64,000 bases of DNA from Pseudomonas entomophila (lineage in GTDB: Bacteria; Pseudomonadota; Gammaproteobacteria; Pseudomonadales; Pseudomonadaceae): NCBI RefSeq assembly GCF_029478665.1, contig NZ_JARPQB010000010.1:1-64000 (forward strand), read 5' to 3'. This document shows positions 51,204 to 60,946 of this stretch, piece by piece. The notes under the pieces are model-generated. The model searched no databases. It saw only the letters and a list, made by a program, of their open reading frames with translations, and was not told the origin of the DNA. The position numbers and the translations under genes are program-made. Each line of letters starts with the position of its first letter. The stretch's first letter is position 1.

Positions 51204-54200
51204 TCAGGCCGACGCCGTGCCATCCGGCTTCGGCTGCTCCATCGGGATCAGTTGCTGCTTGCCGCCCTTCTGGTCCATCAGGAACACCTCCACCTGGCGC
51301 ACCGAGATCTTGATGTCGTGCGCCTTGAATTCGCGGTTGATGTAGCGGTTCAACTCGTCCAGGGTCGGGTTGCGGTCGCCCAGGTCGCGCACGTGCATGC
51401 GCAACTCGTGGTCCAGCGAGCTCTCGCCGAAGTTGAGGAAGTACACGAGTGGCTCGGGGTCTTTCAGCACCCGTGGGTTGTCGTGGGCGCCCTTGAGCAG
51501 GATATCGCGCACCAGGTCCAGGTCCGAGCCGTAGTCGATCCCCAGCTTGAGCGTCACCCGGGTAACCGTGTCGGTCAGCGACCAGTTGATCAGCTGGCCG
51601 GTGATGAAGGTCTTGTTGGGGACGATGATGTCCTTGCGGTCGAAGTCGGTGATGGTGGTGGCGCGAATGCGGATCTTGCTCACCGTGCCGGACAGGTTGC
51701 CGATGGTGATGGTGTCGCCGATGCGCACCGGGCGCTCGAACAGGATCATGATGCCGGAGATGAAGTTGGCGAAGATCTCCTGCATACCGAAGCCCAGGCC
51801 CACCGACAGTGCCGCCACCAGCCACTGCAGCTTGTCCCAGCTGACACCAAGGGTCGACAGGGTGCTGACGATACCAACGCCGACAATGGTGTACGACAGC
51901 AATGTGGTGGTGGCGTAGGCGCTGCCCTGGGCCAGGTTCAGGCGCGACAGCACCAGCACCTCCAGCAGGCCCGGCAGGTTACCGGCCAGGGCGAAGGTGA
52001 TGCCGACGATCACCAGCGCGCCGAGCAGGTCGCCGAGGCTGATCGGCACCATGCTGGCGGCGGCGCCGGTGCCGCTGGTGTATTCGTAGAGGGTGAAGTT
52101 GTTGAGGTAGGAGAACACGCTGATCAGGTCCGCCCACACCCAGTACAGGCCGGCAATGAAACCACCCAGCAGGGCCAGGCGGATCAGGCGCAGGGACTGC
52201 TGGTTGACCTGCTCGATGTCCAGGGTCGGTTCTTCGGCCACCACTTCGCCGTCCAGCCCTTCCTTGGCCGCCTGGCGCTTGCTCAGGGCACGCTGGTAGG
52301 CCAGGCGCCGTGCCGCCACCGACAGGCCACGCACGAACGCGGCCTCGATCACCAGCCAGAACAGCAGCAGGTAAAGGGTGTAGATCAGCCGGTCGGTGAG
52401 CTTGAGGGCGGTGTAGTAGTAGCCGAAGCACACGGCCACGAACAGGGCGATGGGCAGGGCGGTGAAGGCCACCCCGACCGCCTTGCGGAACAGCGAGGTG
52501 TTGCGGTGCGCCGGGCTGCTCAGCAGCAGGCGGCTGAGCAGCCAGGCCATCAGCGCATAGCAGGTCAGCACCACGCCGATGCCCAGCACGTCGTCGGCCA
52601 GCGCCGATGGCTGGTGCTCGGCCACCGCCACCACGCCCACCAGGGCCAGCACCACGGTGCCCAGGCGGCGCACCCAGCCGCGCAGGAACTCGACCTGGGG
52701 CTTGTGCCAGCGGAAGTGGATCTCCGCCACGCCACCGGGGGCGAGGATGCGGTAGGCGGTGTAGAACACCAGCCACGCCTGGGCGATCTGCCACAGCGCG
52801 GCGCCCAGGTTGGCGTTCTGGCCGCGGGCGTCGATCTGCAGCGCGTAGCTGCCCAGGGCCAGGGCCAGGGCCACCGGCATGGCCAGGAGGATGTTGATCA
52901 GGATCGCCTGGGGCGTGTGCCACTGGCTGTCGCGCTTGAAGTGGCCGATGTCCTGATGAACCTTGCCCAGGCGCTGGTACAGGTACTTGCGCCGCCATAG
53001 CAACGCGCCGATCACCAGCAGCAAGGGCAGGAACAGCAACGGGCGTTGGCTCAGGCCATCGCCCAGTTCCTTGACCCCCGAGCCCCAAGGCAGGCTGGCG
53101 ACCTGCTCGGCCAGGCGCTCGGGCACGTAGCGCAGCCACTCCCAGTCCAGCGGCTTGTTGCTGGGGATCCAGAACATCTGTTCTTCAAGGGTGGTGCGCA
53201 GGTTCTGCGCGGTACCCAGCAACTGCTTCTGGTTCAGTTGCAGGGTGATCGATTCGTTGAGCAGCGCCGAGAGTTCGCGGTTAAGTCGCTCGAGCAGGTC
53301 TGCACGGGTAATCGCCACCTCCAGCAAGGCTTTGCGCAGCGCTGGGGTGACATCTTCCTGGGGCTGGCTGGCCAGCAGCCGATCCACGTAGCTGGACGGG
53401 CTGCTCATCTGCTCGCGCTGCTGGTTGATCTCGAACTGGTACAGGCGGATGTCGGCGATCTGGTCGGCCAGGTCGCGGTCGACTTTCAGGTGTGGCAGGG
53501 CCTGCTTCTGCTTGTAGAGGATCTTCGACAGCAGCAGGCTGCCCTTGAGTACGTTGATCTGCTCGTCCAAGGCCTGGTCGGCCTGGGTGAGGCTGTCGAG
53601 TTGCTGCTTGGTGCGCAGGTTCTGTTGCGTGAGCTCGTTGAGGCGGTCGGTACTCTTGAGCAGGTAGTCGGACAGCTTGAGGTTGGCCGAGCTTTCGTTG
53701 GCCAGCAGCGTGCTGCCGCCGGCCTTCTGCGCTTCGATCGACTGCTGGGTAACGGCCTGCTGGGACTGGGCCAGGCGCTTGTCGTTGATCAGCGTCTGCA
53801 GGTCCTGGATTTCTTGCTCCAGGCGGGTGGCGCGCTCGATCAGCAGGTCGTGCTGGGCATTGCCCAGGTCCTGCAGCAGGCTGTTGCCGGCCAGTTCCTG
53901 GCGGCGCAGCAGGGTGAGGGCGTTGAGCGAGGCGAGCTCGGCGTTGAGCTGGTTGCGCTGGTCGGTGTTGAGGGGCTTGCCGTTGTCCTTGCCGGCCTTG
54001 AGGGCGTTGTTGATCTGCTGGGCGCGGGTCTGGTTGTTGCTGATCTCGGCCTGGGCCCGCTCAGGGCGGGTCTGCGAGTTGATGATCAGGCTGTTGGCCT
54101 CGGACAGCGCCTTCTGCAGCTCGCCTTGCTGTGTGCTGCGCTCGCTGAGCATCTGCTCCAGTTGCGGTACGCCCAGGTTGGCGAAGCGCTGGGCCACGGG

Positions 54201-54512
54201 CGGCGCCTTGCTGTCCTTGAGCTTGGCCAGTTCACGCTGGCTGTCGCGGGTCTGCTGCGGGGCGTCGGCCAGCTGCTGCTTGAGGGCGGCCAGCTTCTTC
54301 TCGCTGTCGTCCTTGTTGGCGAGCAGGGCCAGGGTTTGCTCCAGCACCTGCTGCAGGGCTTTCTGCTCGGTTTCGGGCAGCTTGCGCTCGGCGATCTTGT
54401 CGAGGCTGTTCTGGATACTGGCGGTGGTCGGGGTCTCGGCGGCCGTGGCGGCGAACGAGAGGGCGAAGCACAACCCGATGAGGGCTGTGCGCAAATGCAC
54501 GCGCAGGGACAT
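51204..54512 (-). CDS. mscK: Large mechanosensitive channel of the MscK/MscS family
   Basis: This 1102-residue protein has a signal peptide (about 1-25), a long periplasmic coiled-coil domain (about 26-470, with runs of Gln/Leu helix), and about 8-11 membrane segments. The C-terminal MscS-like core (about 830-1085) includes the pore helix region (GLGFGMQEIFANFISGIMILFERPVRIGD) and the beta-domain. It opens under membrane tension to release solutes on osmotic downshock. In E. coli MscK (KefA) is regulated by potassium. Nearby nhaP2 and bet genes make an osmotic context, though the genes are separately arranged. Confidence 0.93.
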   Translation of the reverse strand: MSLRVHLRTALIGLCFALSFAATAAETPTTASIQNSLDKIAERKLPETEQKALQQVLEQTLALLANKDDSEKKLAALKQQLADAPQQTRDSQRELAKLKDSKAPPVAQRFANLGVPQLEQMLSERSTQQGELQKALSEANSLIINSQTRPERAQAEISNNQTRAQQINNALKAGKDNGKPLNTDQRNQLNAELASLNALTLLRRQELAGNSLLQDLGNAQHDLLIERATRLEQEIQDLQTLINDKRLAQSQQAVTQQSIEAQKAGGSTLLANESSANLKLSDYLLKSTDRLNELTQQNLRTKQQLDSLTQADQALDEQINVLKGSLLLSKILYKQKQALPHLKVDRDLADQIADIRLYQFEINQQREQMSSPSSYVDRLLASQPQEDVTPALRKALLEVAITRADLLERLNRELSALLNESITLQLNQKQLLGTAQNLRTTLEEQMFWIPSNKPLDWEWLRYVPERLAEQVASLPWGSGVKELGDGLSQRPLLFLPLLLVIGALLWRRKYLYQRLGKVHQDIGHFKRDSQWHTPQAILINILLAMPVALALALGSYALQIDARGQNANLGAALWQIAQAWLVFYTAYRILAPGGVAEIHFRWHKPQVEFLRGWVRRLGTVVLALVGVVAVAEHQPSALADDVLGIGVVLTCYALMAWLLSRLLLSSPAHRNTSLFRKAVGVAFTALPIALFVAVCFGYYYTALKLTDRLIYTLYLLLFWLVIEAAFVRGLSVAARRLAYQRALSKRQAAKEGLDGEVVAEEPTLDIEQVNQQSLRLIRLALLGGFIAGLYWVWADLISVFSYLNNFTLYEYTSGTGAAASMVPISLGDLLGALVIVGITFALAGNLPGLLEVLVLSRLNLAQGSAYATTTLLSYTIVGVGIVSTLSTLGVSWDKLQWLVAALSVGLGFGMQEIFANFISGIMILFERPVRIGDTITIGNLSGTVSKIRIRATTITDFDRKDIIVPNKTFITGQLINWSLTDTVTRVTLKLGIDYGSDLDLVRDILLKGAHDNPRVLKDPEPLVYFLNFGESSLDHELRMHVRDLGDRNPTLDELNRYINREFKAHDIKISVRQVEVFLMDQKGGKQQLIPMEQPKPDGTASA

Positions 54513-54549
54513 AGGCAGACTACTTGCAAACCAAGGCAGAGAACGGAGT

Positions 54550-56292
54550 TTAGAGGAACAGCCCAGGGCCGGGTCGAGTACCTTCGGGGAATCTGACGCC
54601 GACTTTCTGGATCTTGTTCCCGTCCATGACCGCGACGGTCCAGATTGTGCCGTGCCATTCGATCTGGTCGCCTACTACTGGCGCGCCTCCGACCTTCTGT
54701 CGGATGAACTGCGCCAGCGGCATTTTCGCGTCCAGGCCGTCGAGTTTCAGGCCGTACAGCGCGGCCACCGCGCCAAGCTCGGCGTCACCTTCGAGGACAA
54801 AGTCGCCGAAGAAGCGCAGGTCCAGGCCACGTTGTGGCGCCTGGCTGAACAGCTTGCCCAGGGCCGGCAGGTTGTGTTCGTGACCGATCACGCAGAGCAT
54901 GTCGCCGACTTCCAGCACGGTGCTCCCGGAGGGGTGCAGCAGTTGCTCTTTGCGGAACAACGCGGCGATACGCGTGCCCTCGGGCATCTTCAGCTCCCGC
55001 AGGGCCGCGCCGATGCACCACTTCTCGGCGCCCAGGCGATAGACGAACAACTCCCACTCGCTGGTGACATGCACTTCAAGCGCGGAGCGGGAAATCGGTG
55101 CCGGATCCGGAGGCACGGTAACCTTCAGCAGCTTGGCCATCCACGGCAGGCTGGTGCCTTGCACCAGCAGCGACACCAGCACGATGAAGAACGCCAGGTT
55201 GAAGAACAGCTGGGCGTCCGGCAGGCCGGCCATCAGCGGGAACACTGCCAGGATGATCGGTACCGCGCCGCGCAGGCCAACCCAACTGATGAAGCCCTTC
55301 TCGCGGCCATGGAAGGCCTTGAACGGCAGCAGGGCGGCGACCACCGACAGTGGTCGGGCGAACAGGATCATCCACAGCGCCAGGCCCAGCGCCGGCAGGG
55401 CGATGGGCAGCAGGTCGTGGGGCGTGACCAGCAGGCCCAGCACCAGGAACATGCCGATCTGCGCCAGCCAGGCCATGCCGTCGAGCATGTGCAGGATGCC
55501 ATGGCGGCTGCGGATCGGCTTGTTGCCCAGCACCAGGCCGCACAGGTACACGGCGAGGAAGCCGCTGCCGTGCAGGGCGTTGGTCAGGGAGAACACCACC
55601 AGGCCGCCAGCCACCACCAGGATCGGGTACAGGCCGCCGGCCAGTTTGATGCGGTTGACCAGTTGCAGCATCAGCCAGCCGCCGCCCAGGCCCATCAGCC
55701 CGCCGATACCGAACTCGCGCAGCAGGTGGGTGAGCAGGCTCCAGTGCAGGCCGGTCTGGCCGCTGGCGATCATGTCGATGAGCGTGACGGTGAGGAACAC
55801 CGCCATGGGGTCGTTGCTGCCTGACTCGATCTCCAGCGTGGCGGTGACCCGCTCGTTCAGGCCCTTGCCGCCGAGCAGCGAGAACACCGCCGCGGCGTCG
55901 GTGGAGCCGACGATGGCGCCGATCAACAGGCCCTGGATCAGGCTCAGGTCGAACAACCAGGCGGCGACCATGCCGGTCAGCCCGGTGGTGATCAGTACGC
56001 CCACGGTGGCCAGCGACAATGCCGGCCACAGGGCCACGCGGAAACTCGCCACCCGCGTGCGCAAGCCGCCGTCGAGCAGGATCACCGCCAGCGCCAGGTT
56101 GCCCACCAGGTAGGCGGTCGGGTAGTTGTTGAAAATGATGCCGCCACCGTCGACTCCGGCGAGCATGCCGACGGCGAGGATGATGACCAGAATAGGGATG
56201 CCCAGGCGCGATGACAGCGAGCTGACCAGGATACTTGCCCCCACCAGCAAAGCGCCGATCAGGAACAGGCTGTTGATGGTGCTCGCATCCAA
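54550..56292 (-). CDS. nhaP2: Potassium/proton antiporter
   Basis: NhaP2 (CvrA) is an inner-membrane K+/H+ antiporter. From TTG 56292 (GGAG upstream, [15 protein letters not shown] start) it has 580 residues; the longer frame to 56358 has no family N-terminus. About 12 helices precede a C-terminal cytoplasmic TrkA_C-like domain (about 400-575, with [17 protein letters not shown]). Conserved motifs include [10 protein letters not shown] and [17 protein letters not shown]. It lies between mscK and the bet genes. Confidence 0.93.
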   Translation of the reverse strand: MDASTINSLFLIGALLVGASILVSSLSSRLGIPILVIILAVGMLAGVDGGGIIFNNYPTAYLVGNLALAVILLDGGLRTRVASFRVALWPALSLATVGVLITTGLTGMVAAWLFDLSLIQGLLIGAIVGSTDAAAVFSLLGGKGLNERVTATLEIESGSNDPMAVFLTVTLIDMIASGQTGLHWSLLTHLLREFGIGGLMGLGGGWLMLQLVNRIKLAGGLYPILVVAGGLVVFSLTNALHGSGFLAVYLCGLVLGNKPIRSRHGILHMLDGMAWLAQIGMFLVLGLLVTPHDLLPIALPALGLALWMILFARPLSVVAALLPFKAFHGREKGFISWVGLRGAVPIILAVFPLMAGLPDAQLFFNLAFFIVLVSLLVQGTSLPWMAKLLKVTVPPDPAPISRSALEVHVTSEWELFVYRLGAEKWCIGAALRELKMPEGTRIAALFRKEQLLHPSGSTVLEVGDMLCVIGHEHNLPALGKLFSQAPQRGLDLRFFGDFVLEGDAELGAVAALYGLKLDGLDAKMPLAQFIRQKVGGAPVVGDQIEWHGTIWTVAVMDGNKIQKVGVRFPEGTRPGPGLFL

Positions 56293-56409
56293 AGGCGGTA
56301 CTCCGGGACATCGCAGAGAAAAGGGACCAGCTGCGTGAACTAGCAGGTCGCGTGCCAATCGATTCTAACCTGATGAATTGGCAGGCTGTAAAGCGTTTCC
56401 GCATATGAA

Positions 56410-56435
56410 AAAAGGCACCTCGAGAGGTGCCTTTT
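56410..56435 (-). terminator. Terminator of the betIBA transcript
   Basis: AAAAGGCACCT (56410-56420) pairs with AGGTGCCTTTT (56425-56435) around CGAG; on the minus strand six T residues follow, so it ends transcripts coming from betA. Confidence 0.85.
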
Positions 56436-56458
56436 CTTGCGGTGCTCAGTGCTGGCCC

Positions 56459-56509
56459 TTCGCGGATAAATCCGCTCCTACAGTCTGTAGGAGCGGATTT
56501 ATCCGCGAT
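56459..56509. repeat. REP-like inverted pair (GCGGATAAATCCGC family)
   Basis: CGCGGATAAATCCGCTCCTAC and its exact inverse are about 6 bases apart, between nhaP2 and betA. Confidence 0.88.
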
Positions 56510-56525
56510 CGAGCCGGTGCAGGGT

Positions 56526-58223
56526 TCAACCCTGCTTCACTTCACGCAGCGCCTTGCCCTTCACCGGTGCATCGCCCGCCACGTAGTACTTGGCGGTGCT
56601 GCGCGGCAGCGGCTTGCGGCCACGGATCTTGTCCGAGATCTTCTCGGCGATCATGATCGTGGTGGCGTTCAGGTTGCCGGTGATGATCAGCGGCATGATC
56701 GACGCGTCGACCACACGCAGGCCCTGCATGCCGTGCACGCGGCCTTCGCCGTCGACCACCGCCATGTCGTCGGTGCCCATCTTGCACGAGCAGGACGGGT
56801 GGAAGGCGGTTTCGGCGTGCTCGCGGATGAACTTGTCCAGTTCTTCGTCGGTTTGCACATGGGCACCTGGGCTGATCTCGCGACCACGGAACGCGTCCAG
56901 CGCCGGCTGGGCCATGATTTCACGGGTCAGGCGGATGCCGTCGCGGAATTCCTGCCAGTCCTGCTCGGTGGACATGTAGTTGAACAGGATGCTTGGGTGC
57001 TGGCGTGGGTCTTTCGACTTGGCCTGGATGCGACCACGGGCCGGCGAGCGCATGGAGCCCATGTGCGCCTGGAAGCCGTGCTCTTTCACGCCGTTGGAGC
57101 CGTTGTAGTTAATGGCGACCGGCAGGAAGTGGTACTGGATGTTCGGCCACTTGAACTCAGGACGGGTGCGGATGAAACCACCGGCCTCGAACTGGTTGCT
57201 GGCGCCGATACCGGTGCCGTTGAACAGCCACTCGGCACCGATTTTCGGCTGGTTCCACCACAGCAGCGACGGGTACAGCGACACCGGCTGGGTGCAGGCG
57301 TACTGCAGGTACAGCTCCAGGTGGTCCTGCAGGTTCTCGCCGACGCCCGGCAGGTCGTGGACCACCGGGATGTCGAGGCTTTCCAGCAGGGCGCGCGGGC
57401 CGACGCCGGAACGCTGCAGCAGCTGCGGCGAAGCGATGGCGCCGGAGGATACGATGACTTCCTTGCGGGCGCGGGCTTCGACGCGCTCTTCGCTGTCACC
57501 CACCAGGTAGGTCACGCCAACGGCGCGCTTGCCGTCGAACAGCACGCGGTCGCTCAGGGCGTGAGTGACGATGGTCAGGTTCGGGCGCTTCTTGGCCTGG
57601 TCCAGGTAGCCGCGGGCGGTGCTGGAGCGACGGCCTTTCTTGGTGACCGAACGGTCCATCGGGCCGAAGCCTTCCTGCTGGTAGCCGTTGAGGTCTTCGG
57701 TGCGTGGGTAGCCGGCCTGCACGCCGGCTTCGACCATGGCGTGGAACAGCGGGTTGTTGCCGGCTTTCGGCGTGGCCACGCTGACCGGGCCTTCGCCGCC
57801 GTGGTAGTCGTTGGGGCCGATGTCGCGGGTTTCCGCTTTGCGGAAGTACGGCAGGCAGTCCAGGTAGGTCCAGTCGTCCAGGCCTGGCTGTTCCGCCCAG
57901 CCGTCGAAGTCCATGGCGTTACCACGGATGTAGCACATGCCGTTGATCAGCGAGGAGCCACCCAGGCCCTTGCCGCGGCCACATTCCATGCGGCGGCCGT
58001 CCATGAACGGCTCCGGGTCGGTCTCGTAGGCCCAGTTGTAGCGGCGGCCCTGCAGCGGGAAGGCCAGGGCGGCTGGCATCTGGGTGCGGAAGTCGAAGCG
58101 GTAGTCGGGGCCACCGGCTTCCAGCAGCAGCACGGAGACGCTGGCGTCTTCGGTCAGGCGGGTGGCCAGGGTGTTACCGGCCGAGCCGGCACCGACGATG
58201 ATGTAGTCGAATTCTTTGGACAT
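56526..58223 (-). CDS. betA: Choline dehydrogenase
   Basis: BetA oxidises choline to betaine aldehyde at the membrane, feeding electrons to the respiratory chain. It has 565 residues; GMC-type FAD motif GAGSAG (11-16), GMC signature [20 protein letters not shown], and [11 protein letters not shown] near the C-terminus with the catalytic His. GAGGG is upstream of ATG 58223. It is the last gene of betI-betB-betA. Confidence 0.97.
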   Translation of the reverse strand: MSKEFDYIIVGAGSAGNTLATRLTEDASVSVLLLEAGGPDYRFDFRTQMPAALAFPLQGRRYNWAYETDPEPFMDGRRMECGRGKGLGGSSLINGMCYIRGNAMDFDGWAEQPGLDDWTYLDCLPYFRKAETRDIGPNDYHGGEGPVSVATPKAGNNPLFHAMVEAGVQAGYPRTEDLNGYQQEGFGPMDRSVTKKGRRSSTARGYLDQAKKRPNLTIVTHALSDRVLFDGKRAVGVTYLVGDSEERVEARARKEVIVSSGAIASPQLLQRSGVGPRALLESLDIPVVHDLPGVGENLQDHLELYLQYACTQPVSLYPSLLWWNQPKIGAEWLFNGTGIGASNQFEAGGFIRTRPEFKWPNIQYHFLPVAINYNGSNGVKEHGFQAHMGSMRSPARGRIQAKSKDPRQHPSILFNYMSTEQDWQEFRDGIRLTREIMAQPALDAFRGREISPGAHVQTDEELDKFIREHAETAFHPSCSCKMGTDDMAVVDGEGRVHGMQGLRVVDASIMPLIITGNLNATTIMIAEKISDKIRGRKPLPRSTAKYYVAGDAPVKGKALREVKQG

Positions 58224-58300
58224 GAAAGTACCCTCGTGTTGGCGGTGATCAGGGAGCGGAAACGCCCGTGCGCGAAGGCACGGGCGTGGCTAGACAGGGT

Positions 58301-59773
58301 TTAGAAAACCGAGTTGTAGCCGCCCAGCTCGACCTGGACCGACTTGATGCGAGTGTATTGAGCCAGCGAGCTGACGCCGTTTTCACGGCCGACGCCCGAC
58401 TGTTTGTAGCCGCCAACCGGCATCTCTGCCGGCGACTCGCCCCAGGCGTTGATCCAGCAGATGCCCGCTTCGAGCTTGTGGATGATGCGGTGGGCGCGGC
58501 TGATGTCGTTGGTGCACACGCCAGCGGCCAGGCCGTACTCGGTGTCGTTGGCGCGGCGGATGACTTCTTCTTCGGTTTCGTAGGTGAGGATGCTCATCAC
58601 CGGGCCGAAGATCTCTTCCTTGACGATGGTCATGTCGTCGGTGCAGTCGGTGAACACGGTCGGGGCCACGAAGGCGCCCTTGGCGAAATCACCGGCAGTC
58701 AGACGCTCACCACCGCACAGAACGCGGGCGCCTTCTTCTTTACCCTTGGCGATGTAGCCCAGCACGCTTTCCATGTGCTGGAAGCTGACCAGCGGGCCGA
58801 AGTTGGTGTTCTCGTCTTCCGGGTTGCCGGCACGGATGCGGGCGACGCGCTCGGCGATCTTGGCTTCGAAGGCGGCTTTCATCGACGCCGGTACGAACAC
58901 GCGGGTGCCGTTGGTGCAGACCTGGCCGGAGCTGTAGAAGTTGGCCATCATGGCGATGTCGGCGGCCTTGTCCAGGTCGGCGTCGTCGCAGATGATCAGC
59001 GGCGACTTGCCGCCCAGTTCCATGGTCACTTCCTTCAGCGACGAGCTGGAGGCGCTGGCCATGACTTTCTTGCCGGTGGTGGTGCCGCCGGTGAAGGAGA
59101 CTTTCTCGATGCGCGGGTGCTCGGTCAGCCAGGTGCCGACTTCGCGGCCGCTGCCGGTCAGGACGTTGAACACGCCGTTCGGCAGGCCGGCTTCGGTGAA
59201 GATCTCGGCCAGTTTCAGGGTGGTCAGCGAGGTGACTTCCGACGGCTTGAAGATCATCGCGTTGCCGGCGGCCAGGGCCGGGGCGGATTTCCACAGGGCG
59301 ATCTGGATCGGGTAGTTCCAGGCGCCGATACCGGCGGTCACGCCCAGCGGCTCGCGGCGGGTGTAGACGAAGGACGATTCGCGCAGCGGGATCTGCTCAC
59401 CTTCGATGGCCGGTACCAGGCCAGCGTAGTACTCGAGCACGTCGGCGCCGGTGACGATGTCGACGTAGCGGGTTTCCGAGTACGACTTGCCGGTGTCCAG
59501 GGTTTCCAGCATGGCCAGCTCGTCGTTGCGCTCACGCAGGATGTCGACGGCGCGACGCAGGATGCGCGAACGCTGCATGGCGGTCATCGCGGCCCAGACT
59601 TTCTGGCCGCGTTCGGCGCTTTCGACGGCTTTTTCGACGTCGGCTTGGGTCGCGCGCTGCACATGGGCGAGGACTTCGCCGGTGGCCGGGTTGATGGCTT
59701 CGAAGGTGGCGTCGCTGCCAGCGTCGACGTAAGCGCCATCAATGTAGAGTTTTTGCGTTCCGAAACGGGCCAT
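58301..59773 (-). CDS. betB: Betaine aldehyde dehydrogenase
   Basis: BetB oxidises betaine aldehyde to glycine betaine with NAD(P). From ATG 59773 it has 490 residues; the frame is open 14 codons upstream without similarity. Active-site Cys in [13 protein letters not shown], Glu in [10 protein letters not shown], and [10 protein letters not shown] as cofactor motif are all present. A 77-base gap leads to betA. Confidence 0.97.
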   Translation of the reverse strand: MARFGTQKLYIDGAYVDAGSDATFEAINPATGEVLAHVQRATQADVEKAVESAERGQKVWAAMTAMQRSRILRRAVDILRERNDELAMLETLDTGKSYSETRYVDIVTGADVLEYYAGLVPAIEGEQIPLRESSFVYTRREPLGVTAGIGAWNYPIQIALWKSAPALAAGNAMIFKPSEVTSLTTLKLAEIFTEAGLPNGVFNVLTGSGREVGTWLTEHPRIEKVSFTGGTTTGKKVMASASSSSLKEVTMELGGKSPLIICDDADLDKAADIAMMANFYSSGQVCTNGTRVFVPASMKAAFEAKIAERVARIRAGNPEDENTNFGPLVSFQHMESVLGYIAKGKEEGARVLCGGERLTAGDFAKGAFVAPTVFTDCTDDMTIVKEEIFGPVMSILTYETEEEVIRRANDTEYGLAAGVCTNDISRAHRIIHKLEAGICWINAWGESPAEMPVGGYKQSGVGRENGVSSLAQYTRIKSVQVELGGYNSVF

Positions 59774-59811
59774 AGTGTCCTCGCAAGTGCAGTGTGTGGT
59801 TGGCTGCCGCG

Positions 59812-60468
59812 TCACGCTCCTGCCGGTTGGCTGGTCGCTGCGCGCGGCTGTTCAGAGGCCTGGTCGGTTGTGCCCAGGGACTGCTGTTTAGCCAGTTGTA
59901 GATCCATGTATTCGTAAGCGATGCGTATCGCCTGGTCGGTGTCGAATGCATCCCCCGACAGGGCGCCACGCAACCACAGGCCGTCGATCAAGGCTGCCAG
60001 CCCGCGGGCGGCCTTGCGCGCATGGTAGAGCGGCAGGACGCGGCGGAACTGGCAGCACAGGTTGGAATACAGGCGGTGATCGTTGATCCGCTGCAACCTG
60101 TGCAAAGACGGCTGGTGCATGCTGGAGGCCCAGAAGGCCAGCCAGGTTTTCATTGCCGGGCCATTCACCTGGCTGGCATCGAAGTTGCCTTCGATGATCA
60201 CCTTGAGGTGGGCACGCGGGCTGTCGTCCGTGAGTGCCTGACGACGCGCGATCACACCCTCGTTGAGCATGTTCATGATGTGGCGCATCGTCGCTGCGAT
60301 CAGGCCGTTCTTGTCCTGAAAGTAGTGACTGATGATGCCGTTCGACACACCGGCCAAACGGGCAATCAGCGCAATGCTGGCATCGCCCAGTCCGACCTGA
60401 TCGACCGCCTGTAACGTGGCTTCGATCAACTGCTGGCGGCGGATGGGTTGCATACCGACCTTGGGCAT
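59812..60468 (-). CDS. betI: TetR-type repressor BetI
   Basis: BetI represses the bet genes and is relieved by choline. It has 218 residues with a TetR HTH ([20 protein letters not shown], about 32-51) and ligand domain. The C-terminus carries about 20 extra residues ([17 protein letters not shown]...) beyond the usual roughly 195-197, low-complexity and probably disordered. GAGGAG lies upstream of ATG 60468. First gene of the minus-strand bet operon, divergent from betT. Confidence 0.95.
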   Translation of the reverse strand: MPKVGMQPIRRQQLIEATLQAVDQVGLGDASIALIARLAGVSNGIISHYFQDKNGLIAATMRHIMNMLNEGVIARRQALTDDSPRAHLKVIIEGNFDASQVNGPAMKTWLAFWASSMHQPSLHRLQRINDHRLYSNLCCQFRRVLPLYHARKAARGLAALIDGLWLRGALSGDAFDTDQAIRIAYEYMDLQLAKQQSLGTTDQASEQPRAATSQPAGA

Positions 60469-60946
60469 CTTGCTATCTCCTCAGGCCTGCGGGCAGACGA
60501 CGAGCGGCTGCCTCGGCGAGGCCAGTCTATTTTGTTTTGATTGAACGTTCAATCAATAAAGAATAAGCTCTGCGACAATTTGTGCCATTGACAGTTTTCA
60601 GGACGGTCAAGAGGACACGAATCGACACCCCAGGAAATCGTGTAACCCCCGGAATACAAGGCGTTGACGGGCATGAGCGATGCAAAGGACAGATTCTGCC
60701 GAGCGGTCATGGACTGCGCGGTCGGCCCTTGGAGCGGGCCAGGTGGTCTGTGGCGAATGCGCGCACCTTCTGCTGAGTGCGTGGCAAGGCGACAGGCGGC
60801 CGGTCTGTTTTTTTTGCAGCGTTTCGATTCGGGATCACGGTTTCCAGGGTGCTTTTATAACACCTTGCGCAGTAGGGCTATTGCACCAATTGCGTGGGAA
60901 ATAACTGTTTAGCCTCCACTGCCGCACTGCCCGGAGCATTCGAGCA
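60469..60946. promoter_or_regulatory. Divergent betI-betT control region with BetI operator
   Basis: This 478-base stretch holds no supported gene; the short frames within it have no ribosome-binding site or family. The 20-base perfect palindrome TTGATTGAACGTTCAATCAA lies at 60537-60556, about 70 bases upstream of betI, and closely resembles the known BetI box. No second copy is seen before betT. GGAG (60932-60935) is the betT ribosome-binding site. Confidence 0.75.

Noticed and set aside
60582..60912. Short plus-strand frames in the betI-betT gap
   Set aside because: They overlap in several frames, lack ribosome-binding sites and have no recognisable residues, so I treat the gap as regulatory.
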